From contig NZ_JBMNUX010000020.1 in NCBI RefSeq assembly GCF_050946515.1, forward strand, positions 1-23,724: 23,724 nucleotides of DNA. The letters run 5' to 3'. This document shows positions 7,124 to 15,600 of the stretch, piece after piece. Position 1 is the stretch's first letter, and each line of letters starts with the position of its first letter. The DNA is from Tractidigestivibacter sp050946515. GTDB lineage: Bacteria > Actinomycetota > Coriobacteriia > Coriobacteriales > Atopobiaceae. The notes under the pieces were generated by a model. That model searched no databases and had not been told where the DNA came from. It saw nothing but the letters and a program-made list of their open reading frames with translations. A program made the position numbers and the translations under genes.

Positions 7124-7786
7124 CTACTTGGCCTGCTCGGCCTGCTTCTTGTTCTTGATGCGATTGCGGATGAGACCGGCGACCGTAGGAATGATGGACA
7201 CGAGGATGATTCCCACGATCAGCAGCTCAAAGTGTTCCTGCACCACTGGAATGCCGCCGAAAAAGTAGCCGAGCAGCGTGAACATCGTGGACCACGTAAC
7301 GCCACCGAGCACGTTGAAGACGACGAAATTACGCCAATGCATGCCGCCCATGCCTGCGATAAAGGGCACGAACGTACGGATAAACGGGAAGAAGCGGCCT
7401 AGGAAAATGGCAAGATGACCCCACTTGTCCAGAAAGGCCCTGCTCTTCTCCATTCGCTCGGGGGTCATCGCCTTTACCTTGCCGGAGGCGACGATCTTGG
7501 TCCCGAAGAAGTGACCAATCATGAAGTTGCACTGGTCCCCCAGGATGGCGGCAGCCCAAGCGGTCGCAAGAAGGGCAACGATGTTGAAGCCGCCCCCCTG
7601 CGCAAAAAAGCCCGCAGCAAAGAGCAGGGAGTCACCCGGAAGAAACGGGAAGAAAACAACGCCCGTCTCGATAAAGACGATGAGGAAGACGCATCCGTAT
7701 GCCATGAGAGGGCCTGCGGCGATCCAGCCGGCAATGGCTCCACGCGGGTCGCTCAGCAGGTTGGCGATGAATTCAACGAAGCCCAT
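7124..7786 (-). CDS. DedA family membrane protein
   Basis: A 220-residue integral membrane protein of the DedA/VTT superfamily, which is linked to lipid (undecaprenyl phosphate or phospholipid) movement and membrane homeostasis. Diagnostic stretches are ETGVVFFPFLPGDSLLFAAG (about residues 40-59), with its re-entrant loop, and GRFFPFIRTFVPFIAG (about 131-146), containing the conserved GR and R of the family. Further helices follow at about 155-175 and 185-205, and the C-terminus is basic (KNKKQ). The start ATG has a weak GGATAGGA behind it. The SRP RNA terminator ends only 29 bp upstream, so the promoter is either inside the SRP gene region or shared with it. A lipid flippase role is inferred from the family. 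Confidence 0.93.
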   Translation of the reverse strand: MGFVEFIANLLSDPRGAIAGWIAAGPLMAYGCVFLIVFIETGVVFFPFLPGDSLLFAAGFFAQGGGFNIVALLATAWAAAILGDQCNFMIGHFFGTKIVASGKVKAMTPERMEKSRAFLDKWGHLAIFLGRFFPFIRTFVPFIAGMGGMHWRNFVVFNVLGGVTWSTMFTLLGYFFGGIPVVQEHFELLIVGIILVSIIPTVAGLIRNRIKNKKQAEQAK

Positions 7787-7814
7787 GGAATCCTATCCAT
7801 ACTGTATCGGCATG

Positions 7815-7927
7815 AAAAAAGCGCGCTCGGTGGGAGCGGATGCCCGCCAGAGGCCCCTTATGGCTGCTGCCTCCCGGCCCTGACCAGGTTCGAGGTGTTG
7901 CGTCACCCGCACCCATCCAACGCGCTG
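7815..7927 (-). ncRNA. ffs: Small signal recognition particle RNA (4.5S type)
   Basis: The minus strand carries the universally conserved SRP apical hairpin around 7866-7893, with CCTGGTCAGG, CCGGGAGGCAGCAGCC and the GGAG-type tetraloop region to which Ffh binds. The flanks fold into one long rod: GCGG/CCGC, TGGG/CCCA and GCGCG/CGCGC pairings join 7925-7905 to 7850-7821. The RNA ends in GCGCGC plus a T6 tract (7820-7815), an intrinsic terminator. A TAGAGT -10 box (7939-7934) predicts a start near 7927, giving about 110 nt, typical of the Alu-less bacterial form. Boundaries are approximate. Confidence 0.92.
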
Positions 7928-7996
7928 CTGCTAACTCTAGCAAAGATATCCGCCAACCATGAAAAGACCACGTATCCTCGCAGACGGAGCGCTGGC

Positions 7997-8131
7997 GAGG
8001 CCTTGGTCGGTCCCGGCGTCGTGCCGTTAGCGCAGGGTCATCGTCGGCAGCCCTCCGCGCAAGGCCCTCTCTACTAGACGGGGGCCCACAGACTGATCAG
8101 GTCTGAGGGCCCCCACTTTGGCAGCTGCCAA
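7997..8131. other. Structured non-coding stretch upstream of the SRP RNA
   Basis: GAGGCCTTG (7997-8005) is complementary to CAAGGCCCTC (8060-8069) apart from one bulge, enclosing a smaller CGGC/GCCG hairpin (8014-8026). A second stem follows: GGGGGCCC (8080-8087) with GGGCCCCC (8107-8114), containing an inner CAGAC/GTCTG stem. Then comes the 14-bp perfect palindrome TTGGCAGCTGCCAA (8118-8131). It lacks the T-loop sequence of a tRNA. It may be a regulatory leader, a small RNA or part of the SRP promoter region. Between 8132 and 8360 only the ribosome-binding site of the next gene was recognised. Confidence 0.35.
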
Positions 8132-8360
8132 GCCATAAATGAGCTTACGCAGAGGGAAGCGCAAGGCATTTGCCAGTCACGCTCCCACTTTCTGCACACT
8201 CATATCATTCCCTAACCCCCGGTGCTTATCCCATGCTTCCTGCCAGACGGCGCGTTTCTCTCAATGAGCGTTTCGTCGCGACAATTCGCACACAAACAAT
8301 CACGCAGCCTGCAATTGGGGGTACGATTCCTACGTTCGTGTCGATTTCCAAGGAGCAGCA

Positions 8361-8939
8361 ATGTCAAAGAAGCAGTCATCCAAGGCAAAGGCCGCCGAGG
8401 AAGCCCGCCAAGAGAAGAGCGACCGCAAATACGGCACCCCGCTCTTCTCGCTAACGTACGAAATGAACGAGCTTGAGTTTTCGCGTGCCGCGACCCTTGT
8501 GTACTCCGATCGCATCAAGGACGCCCTTACAGCGGTTTCGATTGTCTCGATCGTCCTGATGATCATGTCAATCATCCAGAATCCCGATGACTTGTTCCTC
8601 GCAATGATCTTTGTCGTTCTCTCTGTTGTCGCCACGGCGGTCAGCTCTAGTTGGCCCAGCATTACGGCCAATCGCGCTCGAAACACTTCGCTTGGCCTTG
8701 TGGGCGAGAATAATCGTCGTCACGTTGTCGTTACCGCCGATAAAGTGGTCGAAGAGGGGCCGGACGACCGAGTTGAGGAAATTCCGATTTCTGACTTGTC
8801 GGCATTCCGCTGGAATGACGACTTTTGCGTTGCTGCGTTTAGCAAAAAGCGCTTCATCTATGTCCCCCGCTCCGCAATGAGCGAAGGCCGTTACCGCAAC
8901 CTGCTCCGCTACTTCCAAGAGAAGCTCGAAAGCAAGTAG
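8361..8939 (+). CDS. YcxB-like membrane protein
   Basis: A 192-residue protein with a charged N-terminal 25 residues, a short soluble strand region and two adjacent transmembrane helices (about 52-72 and 79-98). A C-terminal soluble domain follows (about 115-190). This last part (VVTADKVVEEG, then IPISDLSAFRWNDDF, then KRFIYVPRSAMSEGRYRNLL) matches the YcxB-like C-terminal domain pattern, where a short PH-like fold ends in a 'pRxAf' strand and helix. Function in the family is unknown. AAGGAG lies 5 nt before the ATG. An intrinsic terminator lies 64 bp after the stop, so the gene is monocistronic. The two-helix topology places the C-terminal domain in the cytoplasm. Confidence 0.8.
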   Translation: MSKKQSSKAKAAEEARQEKSDRKYGTPLFSLTYEMNELEFSRAATLVYSDRIKDALTAVSIVSIVLMIMSIIQNPDDLFLAMIFVVLSVVATAVSSSWPSITANRARNTSLGLVGENNRRHVVVTADKVVEEGPDDRVEEIPISDLSAFRWNDDFCVAAFSKKRFIYVPRSAMSEGRYRNLLRYFQEKLESK

Positions 8940-9002
8940 ACCACAGGGGGCCGCTCGCGCACTTCCCTCTCTCCTTGCAGAAATATGCGTGCGCAACTGC
9001 CG

Positions 9003-9041
9003 ACATGGCGTGCTGGCGTGAGCCGGCGCGCCATGTTTTTT
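9003..9041 (+). terminator. Intrinsic terminator of the YcxB-like gene
   Basis: ACATGGCG (9003-9010) pairs with CGCCATGT, with an inner GGC/GCC stem around a GTGA loop, followed by a T6 run ending at 9041. It separates the YcxB-like gene from the AmmeMemoRadiSam operon. Confidence 0.88.
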
Positions 9042-9151
9042 CACGGCTGCCCCCCCTCCGCCAGTACAAACCCAACCCTCTGGCGGGACAGGCGCGATTT
9101 TCCCTTCTTATCGCTGTAAGGTGGGGTAACAAACCAGCGATCGGAGGCATC

Positions 9152-10558
9152 ATGGGCATACTGGCCGCGTTCGCACTGCCGCATCCGCCCCTCATCATTC
9201 CCGAGGTCGGGCGTGGCTCTGAAAAGAGAGTGCAGAAAACAATTGATTCGTGCGCAGAGGTTGGTCGCAGAATTGCCAAGCTGCGCCCTGAAACCGTTGT
9301 CATTTCTAGCCCGCACTCCGTCATGTATTCCGACTACATTCACATATCTCCGGGGCGCCATGCATCAGGCAGCTTCGCAAACTATGGAGCACCTGAGGCG
9401 CGCTATGAGGCGCATTACGATATGAAACTGGTCCAGCGCATCTGCGACCTGGCAGACGATGCCTATCTAGCCGCCGGCACCGAGGGCGAGCGCGATCCCA
9501 GCCTTGATCACGGGACAATGATCGCCATTCATGCAATCGAGGACCTCGGCGGCTATCACAGCTTCCAAGTTGTGCGCATGGGCATCTCGGGCCTTTCCCC
9601 CGCCGAGCACTACCGTCTAGGAATGATCGTTGCCCAGGCGGCAGAGGAGCTCCATCGTCGCGTCGTATACGTAGCATCTGGAGACCTTTCGCATAAGCTG
9701 CAGCCAGATGGTCCATACGGCTTTGCCGAGGAGGGTCCCATTTTCGACGAGAAGGTCTGCGACGCATTCTCAACCGGCAACTTCCTCGAACTTCTCACCA
9801 TGGATCCATCGCTTTGCGAGCGAGCGGCCGAATGCGGTCTGCGCAGCTTCCAAATTATGGCGGGCGCGCTCGATCGCACGCCAGTAAAAGCTGAGCTGCT
9901 CTCGCACGAAGACGTGACCGGCGTGGGATACGGGGTAGCATGCTTCACGCCCACTGGCAAGCCCGGCTCGGCTCCTGAGCGCAACTTCCTCGATCAGTAC
10001 GAGCAATGGCACAAGCGTGACATGGCGCAGCGCCGTAACGAGGAGGATCCATACGTGCGCCTCGCCCGCACAGCGCTTGAGACATGGGTCACAGACAACC
10101 GTCGAATAAATCCTGGAAGCGATCTTCCCGAAGAGCTTCTGACCACACGTGCTGGCTGCTTTGTCTCAATCAAGAAGAACGGGCAGCTGAGGGGCTGCAT
10201 TGGCACCATCCAGCCGACGCGAGCAAACCTTGCATCCGAGATTTGCAGCAATGCCATTAGCGCCGGCACGCGCGACCCGCGCTTCTTGATGGTTGTGCCC
10301 TCTGATCTGCCCGAGCTTGTTTACGACGTAGACGTGCTGAGCACCCCCGAGCCCATCTCTTCTATTGCTGAGCTTGACCCGAAACGCTACGGCGTAATCG
10401 TGAGCTGCGCGGACGGTCGGCGCGGACTGCTGCTGCCCGACCTCGACGGCGTCGACACGGTCGACGAACAAGTTTCGATTGCCGCGCGCAAAGGCGGGAT
10501 TGACCTGCGCTCTGACGACTACACGCTCGAGCGATTTGAGGTTGTGAGGCACACATGA
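9152..10558 (+). CDS. amrA: AmmeMemoRadiSam protein: Memo/LigB-like domain fused to AMMECR1 domain
   Basis: A 468-residue two-domain protein. Residues 1-265 form a class III extradiol dioxygenase/Memo-like domain with LPHPP (H11), SSPHS (H55), LDHG (H120) and SGDLSH (H181), histidines at the metal-site positions of LigB relatives. Residues 295-468 form an AMMECR1 domain with its signature LRGCIG (346-351) and DPRF (375-378). AMMECR1, Memo and a radical SAM enzyme recur together as the AmmeMemoRadiSam system, whose reaction is not established to my knowledge. The ATG at 9152 follows GGAGG by 4 nt; a longer in-frame start would overlap the preceding terminator. The stop overlaps the next start (ATGA), showing translational coupling. 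Fusion of the two components in one chain implies that they work as a unit. Confidence 0.93.
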   Translation: MGILAAFALPHPPLIIPEVGRGSEKRVQKTIDSCAEVGRRIAKLRPETVVISSPHSVMYSDYIHISPGRHASGSFANYGAPEARYEAHYDMKLVQRICDLADDAYLAAGTEGERDPSLDHGTMIAIHAIEDLGGYHSFQVVRMGISGLSPAEHYRLGMIVAQAAEELHRRVVYVASGDLSHKLQPDGPYGFAEEGPIFDEKVCDAFSTGNFLELLTMDPSLCERAAECGLRSFQIMAGALDRTPVKAELLSHEDVTGVGYGVACFTPTGKPGSAPERNFLDQYEQWHKRDMAQRRNEEDPYVRLARTALETWVTDNRRINPGSDLPEELLTTRAGCFVSIKKNGQLRGCIGTIQPTRANLASEICSNAISAGTRDPRFLMVVPSDLPELVYDVDVLSTPEPISSIAELDPKRYGVIVSCADGRRGLLLPDLDGVDTVDEQVSIAARKGGIDLRSDDYTLERFEVVRHT

Positions 10559-11430
10559 GTAGCGCAGACGTCGCGGACACAGATGCCCTGACCTGCGACG
10601 TCTGTCCGCACCACTGCAAGATCAGGACCGGCGGGCTTGGGTTTTGCCGCGCCCGAACCGTGCGCGACGGTCAAATTGTGCCTGAAAACTATGGTCGCGT
10701 GACCTCCATCGCCGTCAATCCCATAGAGAAGAAGCCAATCGCCGAGTGGCACCCCGGATCAAAGGTCTTGTCCGTGGGAAGTTACGGCTGCAACATGCGC
10801 TGCCCCTTCTGCCAGAACTACGAGATCTCGCAGGTGGGAGCAGACATGGTGGGCTTCGGTTGGCAGGACATTGCTCCCGAGGAGCTCGTCGCCACAGGTG
10901 TGCGCCTTGCCGAGGACGACCCCAGCATGATTGGTCTTGCCTACACCTATAACGAGCCGCTCATTGGATGGGAGTACGTGCGCGACTGTTCCACGCTGGC
11001 GCACAAGTCGGGGCTCGCGAACGTGCTTGTCTCAAACGGATGCGCCCAGGAATGGGTTGTGGAGGCGCTGGCGCCGTTACTTGACGCAGCGAATATTGAC
11101 TTGAAGTGCTTCTCGCGAGAAGGCTACGCAAGCTTGGGCGGCAACTTTGACGCCGTCAAGGCAACCATCCAACGACTCGCTGAGCTTCCAACCTGTCATC
11201 TTGAGGTGACAACGCTGATTGTTCCGGGAATCTCGGACAGCAAAAAGGACATGCGCAAGATTTCTCGATGGCTTGCCGACTTGGACCCAGAAATCGTGCT
11301 CCATGTAACGCGATTCTTCCCGAGATGGCGCATGTCAAGTGGAAGGCCAACGCCCGTTGCAACCGTAAGAGAGTTGGCCGAGGTGGCGTCAGAGAGCCTA
11401 GAGCACGTGCATGTGGGAAACTGCTGGTAG
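10555..11430 (+). CDS. amrS: AmmeMemoRadiSam system radical SAM enzyme
   Basis: A 291-residue radical SAM protein related to pyruvate-formate-lyase-activating enzymes. The SAM-binding iron-sulfur motif CxxxCxxC is C79-C83-C86 (YGCNMRCPFCQNYEIS). An N-terminal cysteine cluster, C14, C17, C21 and C31 (CDVCPHHCK and GFCRAR), is typical of this subfamily and may bind a second metal site. YTYNEPLIGWEY and a LEVTTLIVPG strand complete the partial TIM barrel. The ATGA overlap with the upstream fusion gene and the two-gene arrangement give the full AmmeMemoRadiSam set. The substrate is unknown: a protein glycyl radical or a modified aromatic or small molecule are both possible. A choloylglycine-hydrolase-family gene follows after 90 bp with no evident terminator, so co-transcription is possible. 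Confidence 0.94.
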   Translation: MSSADVADTDALTCDVCPHHCKIRTGGLGFCRARTVRDGQIVPENYGRVTSIAVNPIEKKPIAEWHPGSKVLSVGSYGCNMRCPFCQNYEISQVGADMVGFGWQDIAPEELVATGVRLAEDDPSMIGLAYTYNEPLIGWEYVRDCSTLAHKSGLANVLVSNGCAQEWVVEALAPLLDAANIDLKCFSREGYASLGGNFDAVKATIQRLAELPTCHLEVTTLIVPGISDSKKDMRKISRWLADLDPEIVLHVTRFFPRWRMSSGRPTPVATVRELAEVASESLEHVHVGNCW

Positions 11431-11520
11431 AGGGCTATCGCCATAGGATACTGAAAAACTCGGGCATGGAGACCGCTGGCAGACGACAAGGAGCCGCACG
11501 CAAGCAATGAAGGAGAGCGC

Positions 11521-12525
11521 ATGTGCACAGCAATCACCCTGACATCCGAGGCAGGCACCAGCTATTTTGGTCGCAACCTTGACTTCGGCTTCCCGACTGA
11601 CGCCCATTTGATTTCTGTCGCGGCGGGCTCCCGCTGGTCGAGCGTGGCTAACGGCCAAACGGTCGTCAGCCCGCTTGCATTTGCGGGACTGGGGCAGTTT
11701 GGCACGGGCTATCCGGTCTTCCTGGACGGCGTGAACCAAGCCGGGCTTGCCGGAGCGGCACTCTACTTTCCAGGATATGCCAGCTATTCGGAGCCTAGCG
11801 AGACATCTGAGAAATCTCAGGTTGAGGCACTCGACCTGCTCAGGCTTCTTCTTGGACAGTGCGAAGACCTGGAGAGCGTACGCGAAGTCGCAGAAAAGGT
11901 GCAGGTCGTTGGCATTCCCAACTCCGTGACGCACCAGACAACTCCAATGCACTGGATCTTTGCTGATCGCAGCGGGTCGTGCCTTGTCATCGAAATCGAG
12001 AAGGATGGCTGCCACATACTGGAGGACCCCGTGGGCGTGCTTACAAACAGCCCGGACCTTGAGTGGCACCTAACCAACCTGCGCAATTACCTGCAAGCAA
12101 CGCCCGAGCAGCCAGCCCCAGTCTGTTGGTCTGGACTTTCGCTGTCGGCGCTAGGGCAAGGTGCGGGAACAAGCCGGCTGCCCGGAGGATATACCCCGCC
12201 AGAGCGTTTTGTCCGCGCGGCTTTTATGCGCGCCAACGTGAAGGTGCCTGCAGAAGAGAGCCGCGCCGTTGCCGCGTGCTTCCACGCGCTTGAGCCTGTT
12301 GCGCTTCCGCTCGGCTCGGCAAGCGATCCCCACGGTCGCGACTTTACGCAGTACACAGCCTTTATCAACACGGATAGCTGCACCTATTACCTGCGGACCT
12401 ACGACAACCCCGAAGTTGTGAGCGCGTCGCTGGACGAGTTGCTTGCAACCAACATTGCCCCTGACCAGACTGGCGCCTGCGACCACGGATCAATTAACCG
12501 ACCGACCTCGTTCCCACATTTCTAG
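11521..12525 (+). CDS. Choloylglycine hydrolase family enzyme (bile salt hydrolase-like)
   Basis: A 334-residue Ntn-type linear amide hydrolase of normal family length. Removal of Met1 exposes the catalytic nucleophile Cys2. The other active-site residues of characterised bile salt hydrolases are all present: R18 and D21 (FGRNLDF), N72 (GVNQAG), N176 (LTNSP) and R229 (PPERF). The enzyme should be cytoplasmic, since no signal peptide is seen. It would deconjugate glycine- or taurine-linked bile acids, or act on penicillin V or N-acyl amides; the sequence alone does not separate these. AAGGAG lies 5 nt before the ATG. The gene lies 90 bp downstream of the radical SAM gene and converges on the second GH3 gene across repeat array 4. 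A bile-exposed gut habitat is a reasonable inference. Confidence 0.92.
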   Translation: MCTAITLTSEAGTSYFGRNLDFGFPTDAHLISVAAGSRWSSVANGQTVVSPLAFAGLGQFGTGYPVFLDGVNQAGLAGAALYFPGYASYSEPSETSEKSQVEALDLLRLLLGQCEDLESVREVAEKVQVVGIPNSVTHQTTPMHWIFADRSGSCLVIEIEKDGCHILEDPVGVLTNSPDLEWHLTNLRNYLQATPEQPAPVCWSGLSLSALGQGAGTSRLPGGYTPPERFVRAAFMRANVKVPAEESRAVAACFHALEPVALPLGSASDPHGRDFTQYTAFINTDSCTYYLRTYDNPEVVSASLDELLATNIAPDQTGACDHGSINRPTSFPHF

Positions 12526-12561
12526 GAATCCCGCTGGGTTGCGCGGCGCTCCGCTTGCCAT

Positions 12562-12672
12562 TGCCAGGTTGCGCGTCTTCTGCTGCTGCGCACCGCCAGG
12601 CTGCGCCACCCCTGATGCCGCTATTGCCAAGCTGCGCGACTCCTGATGCCGCAGAACTCGCGCAACCTGGCA
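12562..12672 (+). repeat. Intergenic repeat array 4 (25-nt units plus terminal inverted unit)
   Basis: Direct units at 12562-12586, 12594-12618 and 12625-12649 are followed by an inverted unit at 12651-12672. This copy is the most diverged, but changes in the last direct unit are partly matched in the inverted unit (AAGCTG against CAACCTGG), so the stem survives through G-T pairs. The array fills the 173 bp between two convergent genes and is followed by TTGTGTGGGACT at 12681-12692. It is well placed as a bidirectional transcript end. Confidence 0.88.
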
Positions 12673-12698
12673 GCGATGCATTGTGTGGGACTGCGCCG

Positions 12699-15600
12699 CT
12701 ATTGCTTGGGCACGACAGCCGCGGCTCCGGTCTCGTTCTTTGCTTTGCGGCGAGTAGAGCGACGTTTCTTTACATCAAGCACTATCTTCACCGCAACGAC
12801 AGCGTCGGCAATCGCCAAACCGGTGCCAATGAAGTTGAAGCCCTCGCTCTTGATTGGCCTCTCGATGGTCGTGTAGGTTGTGCTCTCGTCGTCAGAGCCA
12901 ACCGTAGGCGTGAGCTGCTCGATCTCCTCGTTGCGCACAATGTTTGTCGCGCGAGCATTCAGCCAAATGTAGAGCACGTCTTTCGTCGCACGTCTCAGAG
13001 AAAGGACCTGTGAGGCGGCGCGTTGCCGTTTCTTTGCAGCTTCCGTATCGCCCGAAGCGCTCGACTTTGTGGAAGAGCTCGAATACAAAAGGTCGTCAAT
13101 CTCGTCCTGCGAGTAGCCATACTTCAGCGATCCGTTGTTGAAGATGCCGTCCATGTAGAGGTCGCCGCCTGCAGCAAGCTGCTGATCAGCGTTCATGTAT
13201 TCATGATGGTCCGCGTAGTCGGTAATCACGCACCCCTGGAAGCCCCATTCGTCGCGCAGCACGTACTGAAGCAACCCAAGGTTGCCTCCTGACCACGTTG
13301 CCCCCACGCGGTTGTATGCCGTCATGATGCCTGTGGCGCCATTGTCGCGCACGCAAATCCTGAACGCGCGCAGGTAGATCTCGCGAAGACTCTGCTCAGT
13401 GAGCCACGTGTAGAGCGAGTCGCGATACGAATCCTGGTTGTTCACGGCCATGTGCTTGATGTAGCAATACGTTCCCGCATCCATGCAGCCTTGCACGACT
13501 GCCGCGCCCGTCTCGCCAGAAATAAGCGGGTCCTCCGAGTAGTACTCGTAGTTGCGTCCGCCCAAAGGCGAGCGATGGATGTTCACGCTTGGCGCGTATA
13601 TCCCGTCGACGCCCATGCACGCAGCCTCATAGCCAAGCTGACGGCCATATGCGCGTGCGAGCGACTTGTTCCATGTCTGCGCAAGGACCGTGCCGTTAGG
13701 ATAGCCAACCCCCGTGGTCAGCTGGTTGAATGAGCCAACCTGCGATGGGCCGTCCAAGTCGCGAAGCCGCTGCTTCCCTGCCGAATCAAGCGACGACGTC
13801 CCCAAATACCCATGCAAAACGATGCTCTCCATTTCCTCGACGGTCAGAGAGTCCAGCAGGTCATCCCAATGAGAGTCGTCGTAATCAAGGCCCAGCTTCA
13901 TTCCCAAAGAGGTGAGCTCGCCGTCTTGCGAGACAGACGTAAGCCCCGTCAGCTGAACGCGCGTACGTCGAGAAGGGCTGGTGAGCTCGTCGGTCGCATC
14001 AAGGCTCGACTGCAGCCCCATCGCCTTTGCCATGAGCTGGTTGTCGCGGTCAAGCTGGTCCTCGTCATACAGGTTGAGCGACGCCACGTTGTCGGTCATC
14101 CGTCGATCGGGGTCGGTTGTCGAGGGAAACGTGCCTTTGAAGTCCGCGCGCGTCAGATATGTAATGTTTGCGCCCGAATTCGAGCCGTCAATGGACACGC
14201 CGTCCCATGCGGAGTTGCCCGTGAAGTGGTTCGAGACGTCCGCGCCGGTCACATAATCAGTCCCGCAATCAATAGTGCTCTGGATGGTATAGGTGACGGT
14301 GGCGTTCTCGCAGCTAGCTACCGTGTGGGCGTCGCTTGAGAGCGACATCACGTAGTCGCCGCGCTCAAGCTCGTAGCCAGCGAAGTTGTCGCCATCTGCG
14401 TCATAGCAGTCGTACGAGGCAAGGTCATCCACCGAGAAGGTCAGCGTCAAGTCTTGGCTCTCTCCCGGAGCAAGAAGCTTGGTCTTCTCGTAGGCGACAA
14501 GCACCTTGGACGACTTCTCGATGCTGCCCGAGTAGTACGGCGGCGTGCAATAGAGCTCGACAACGTCTCTGCCGGCAACGTCGCCAGTATTGGTTACGCG
14601 CACTGTGCAAGAGACCTTTGAGTCTCGGTTGATGTCCTCGTTGTCTCCCGGCGACCACGAGACTACCTCCCACGAGAAGCTCGTGTACGACAGCCCGTAG
14701 CCAAACGGATATTGGACGACGCCCTCGTATCCAGAGCCATGCTCGTTCGAGACGTCATCCCAATAGCCCTCCGCATCGGCGGTCTCATACCAGCGATAGC
14801 CAACGTATATTCCCTCGACGTAATCTACGAAGCGCACGGAGTTGTACGTCTCGATGGTTCCGACGTTGCTGTTCAAGGTGCCGTCGGCGGGATAAAGCCC
14901 CGCCGATCCCGTATACTCGCCCTCGCCGCGCGAGCCAGAGTTTGCGTACGAGGCCGCGCTCTCGAAGGAATACGCGTACGTATCGGTCGTGCGACCCGAG
15001 GGGTTCACGCGCCCCCACAGCGCATCGACCACAGACTCGGCGCCAACTTCGCCGGTGCAGCCAACGAGCATCGCGGCATCAATGCCGTCAATGGTCTCAA
15101 GCTGGCCCAGCTCCATCGTATTTGTCGAGTTCACAAGTACAATAACGTGCTCATAGTTCTGCCCGACGTAGCGCAGGAGGTTCTCCTCTTCGCGCGAGAT
15201 GGACAGGTAGCTGCGAGTTGCGTCGATGCTGACGCTGCCACCCGACTCGGTTATCTTGTACTGCATAGAGGTGCAGTCGATGCTTTCGCCGGCGGTGCGA
15301 GAGATTACGACAATGGCAGTATCGGAGTAGTTCTTGGCGTTCTGCAGCAGGTCTGATGTGTAATAGGTCGAATCGTTGATGTCCGGCTCGTAGAGGCGGC
15401 AGTAGTCGAGGTCGTGCGAGTTGAGCGCGCTCGTGTAGTCGCGCGTCCCATGGAACGACTTGTACATGTCTGTGAGCTGGGTGTTGTACTCAACTCCTGC
15501 CGCCGTAAGCGCCTCAAGCAGGTCTTCCGTATCGCCAGCAACCTGCCCGGAGCCCGAGCCCGCAGAAACCCACTGGGTAGATGCCCAGCCAAAGACATTC

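Noticed and set aside
7997..8071. tRNA gene
   Set aside because: The acceptor-like stem and length of about 73 nt fit, but there is no T-loop GGTTCGA sequence or proper anticodon arm.
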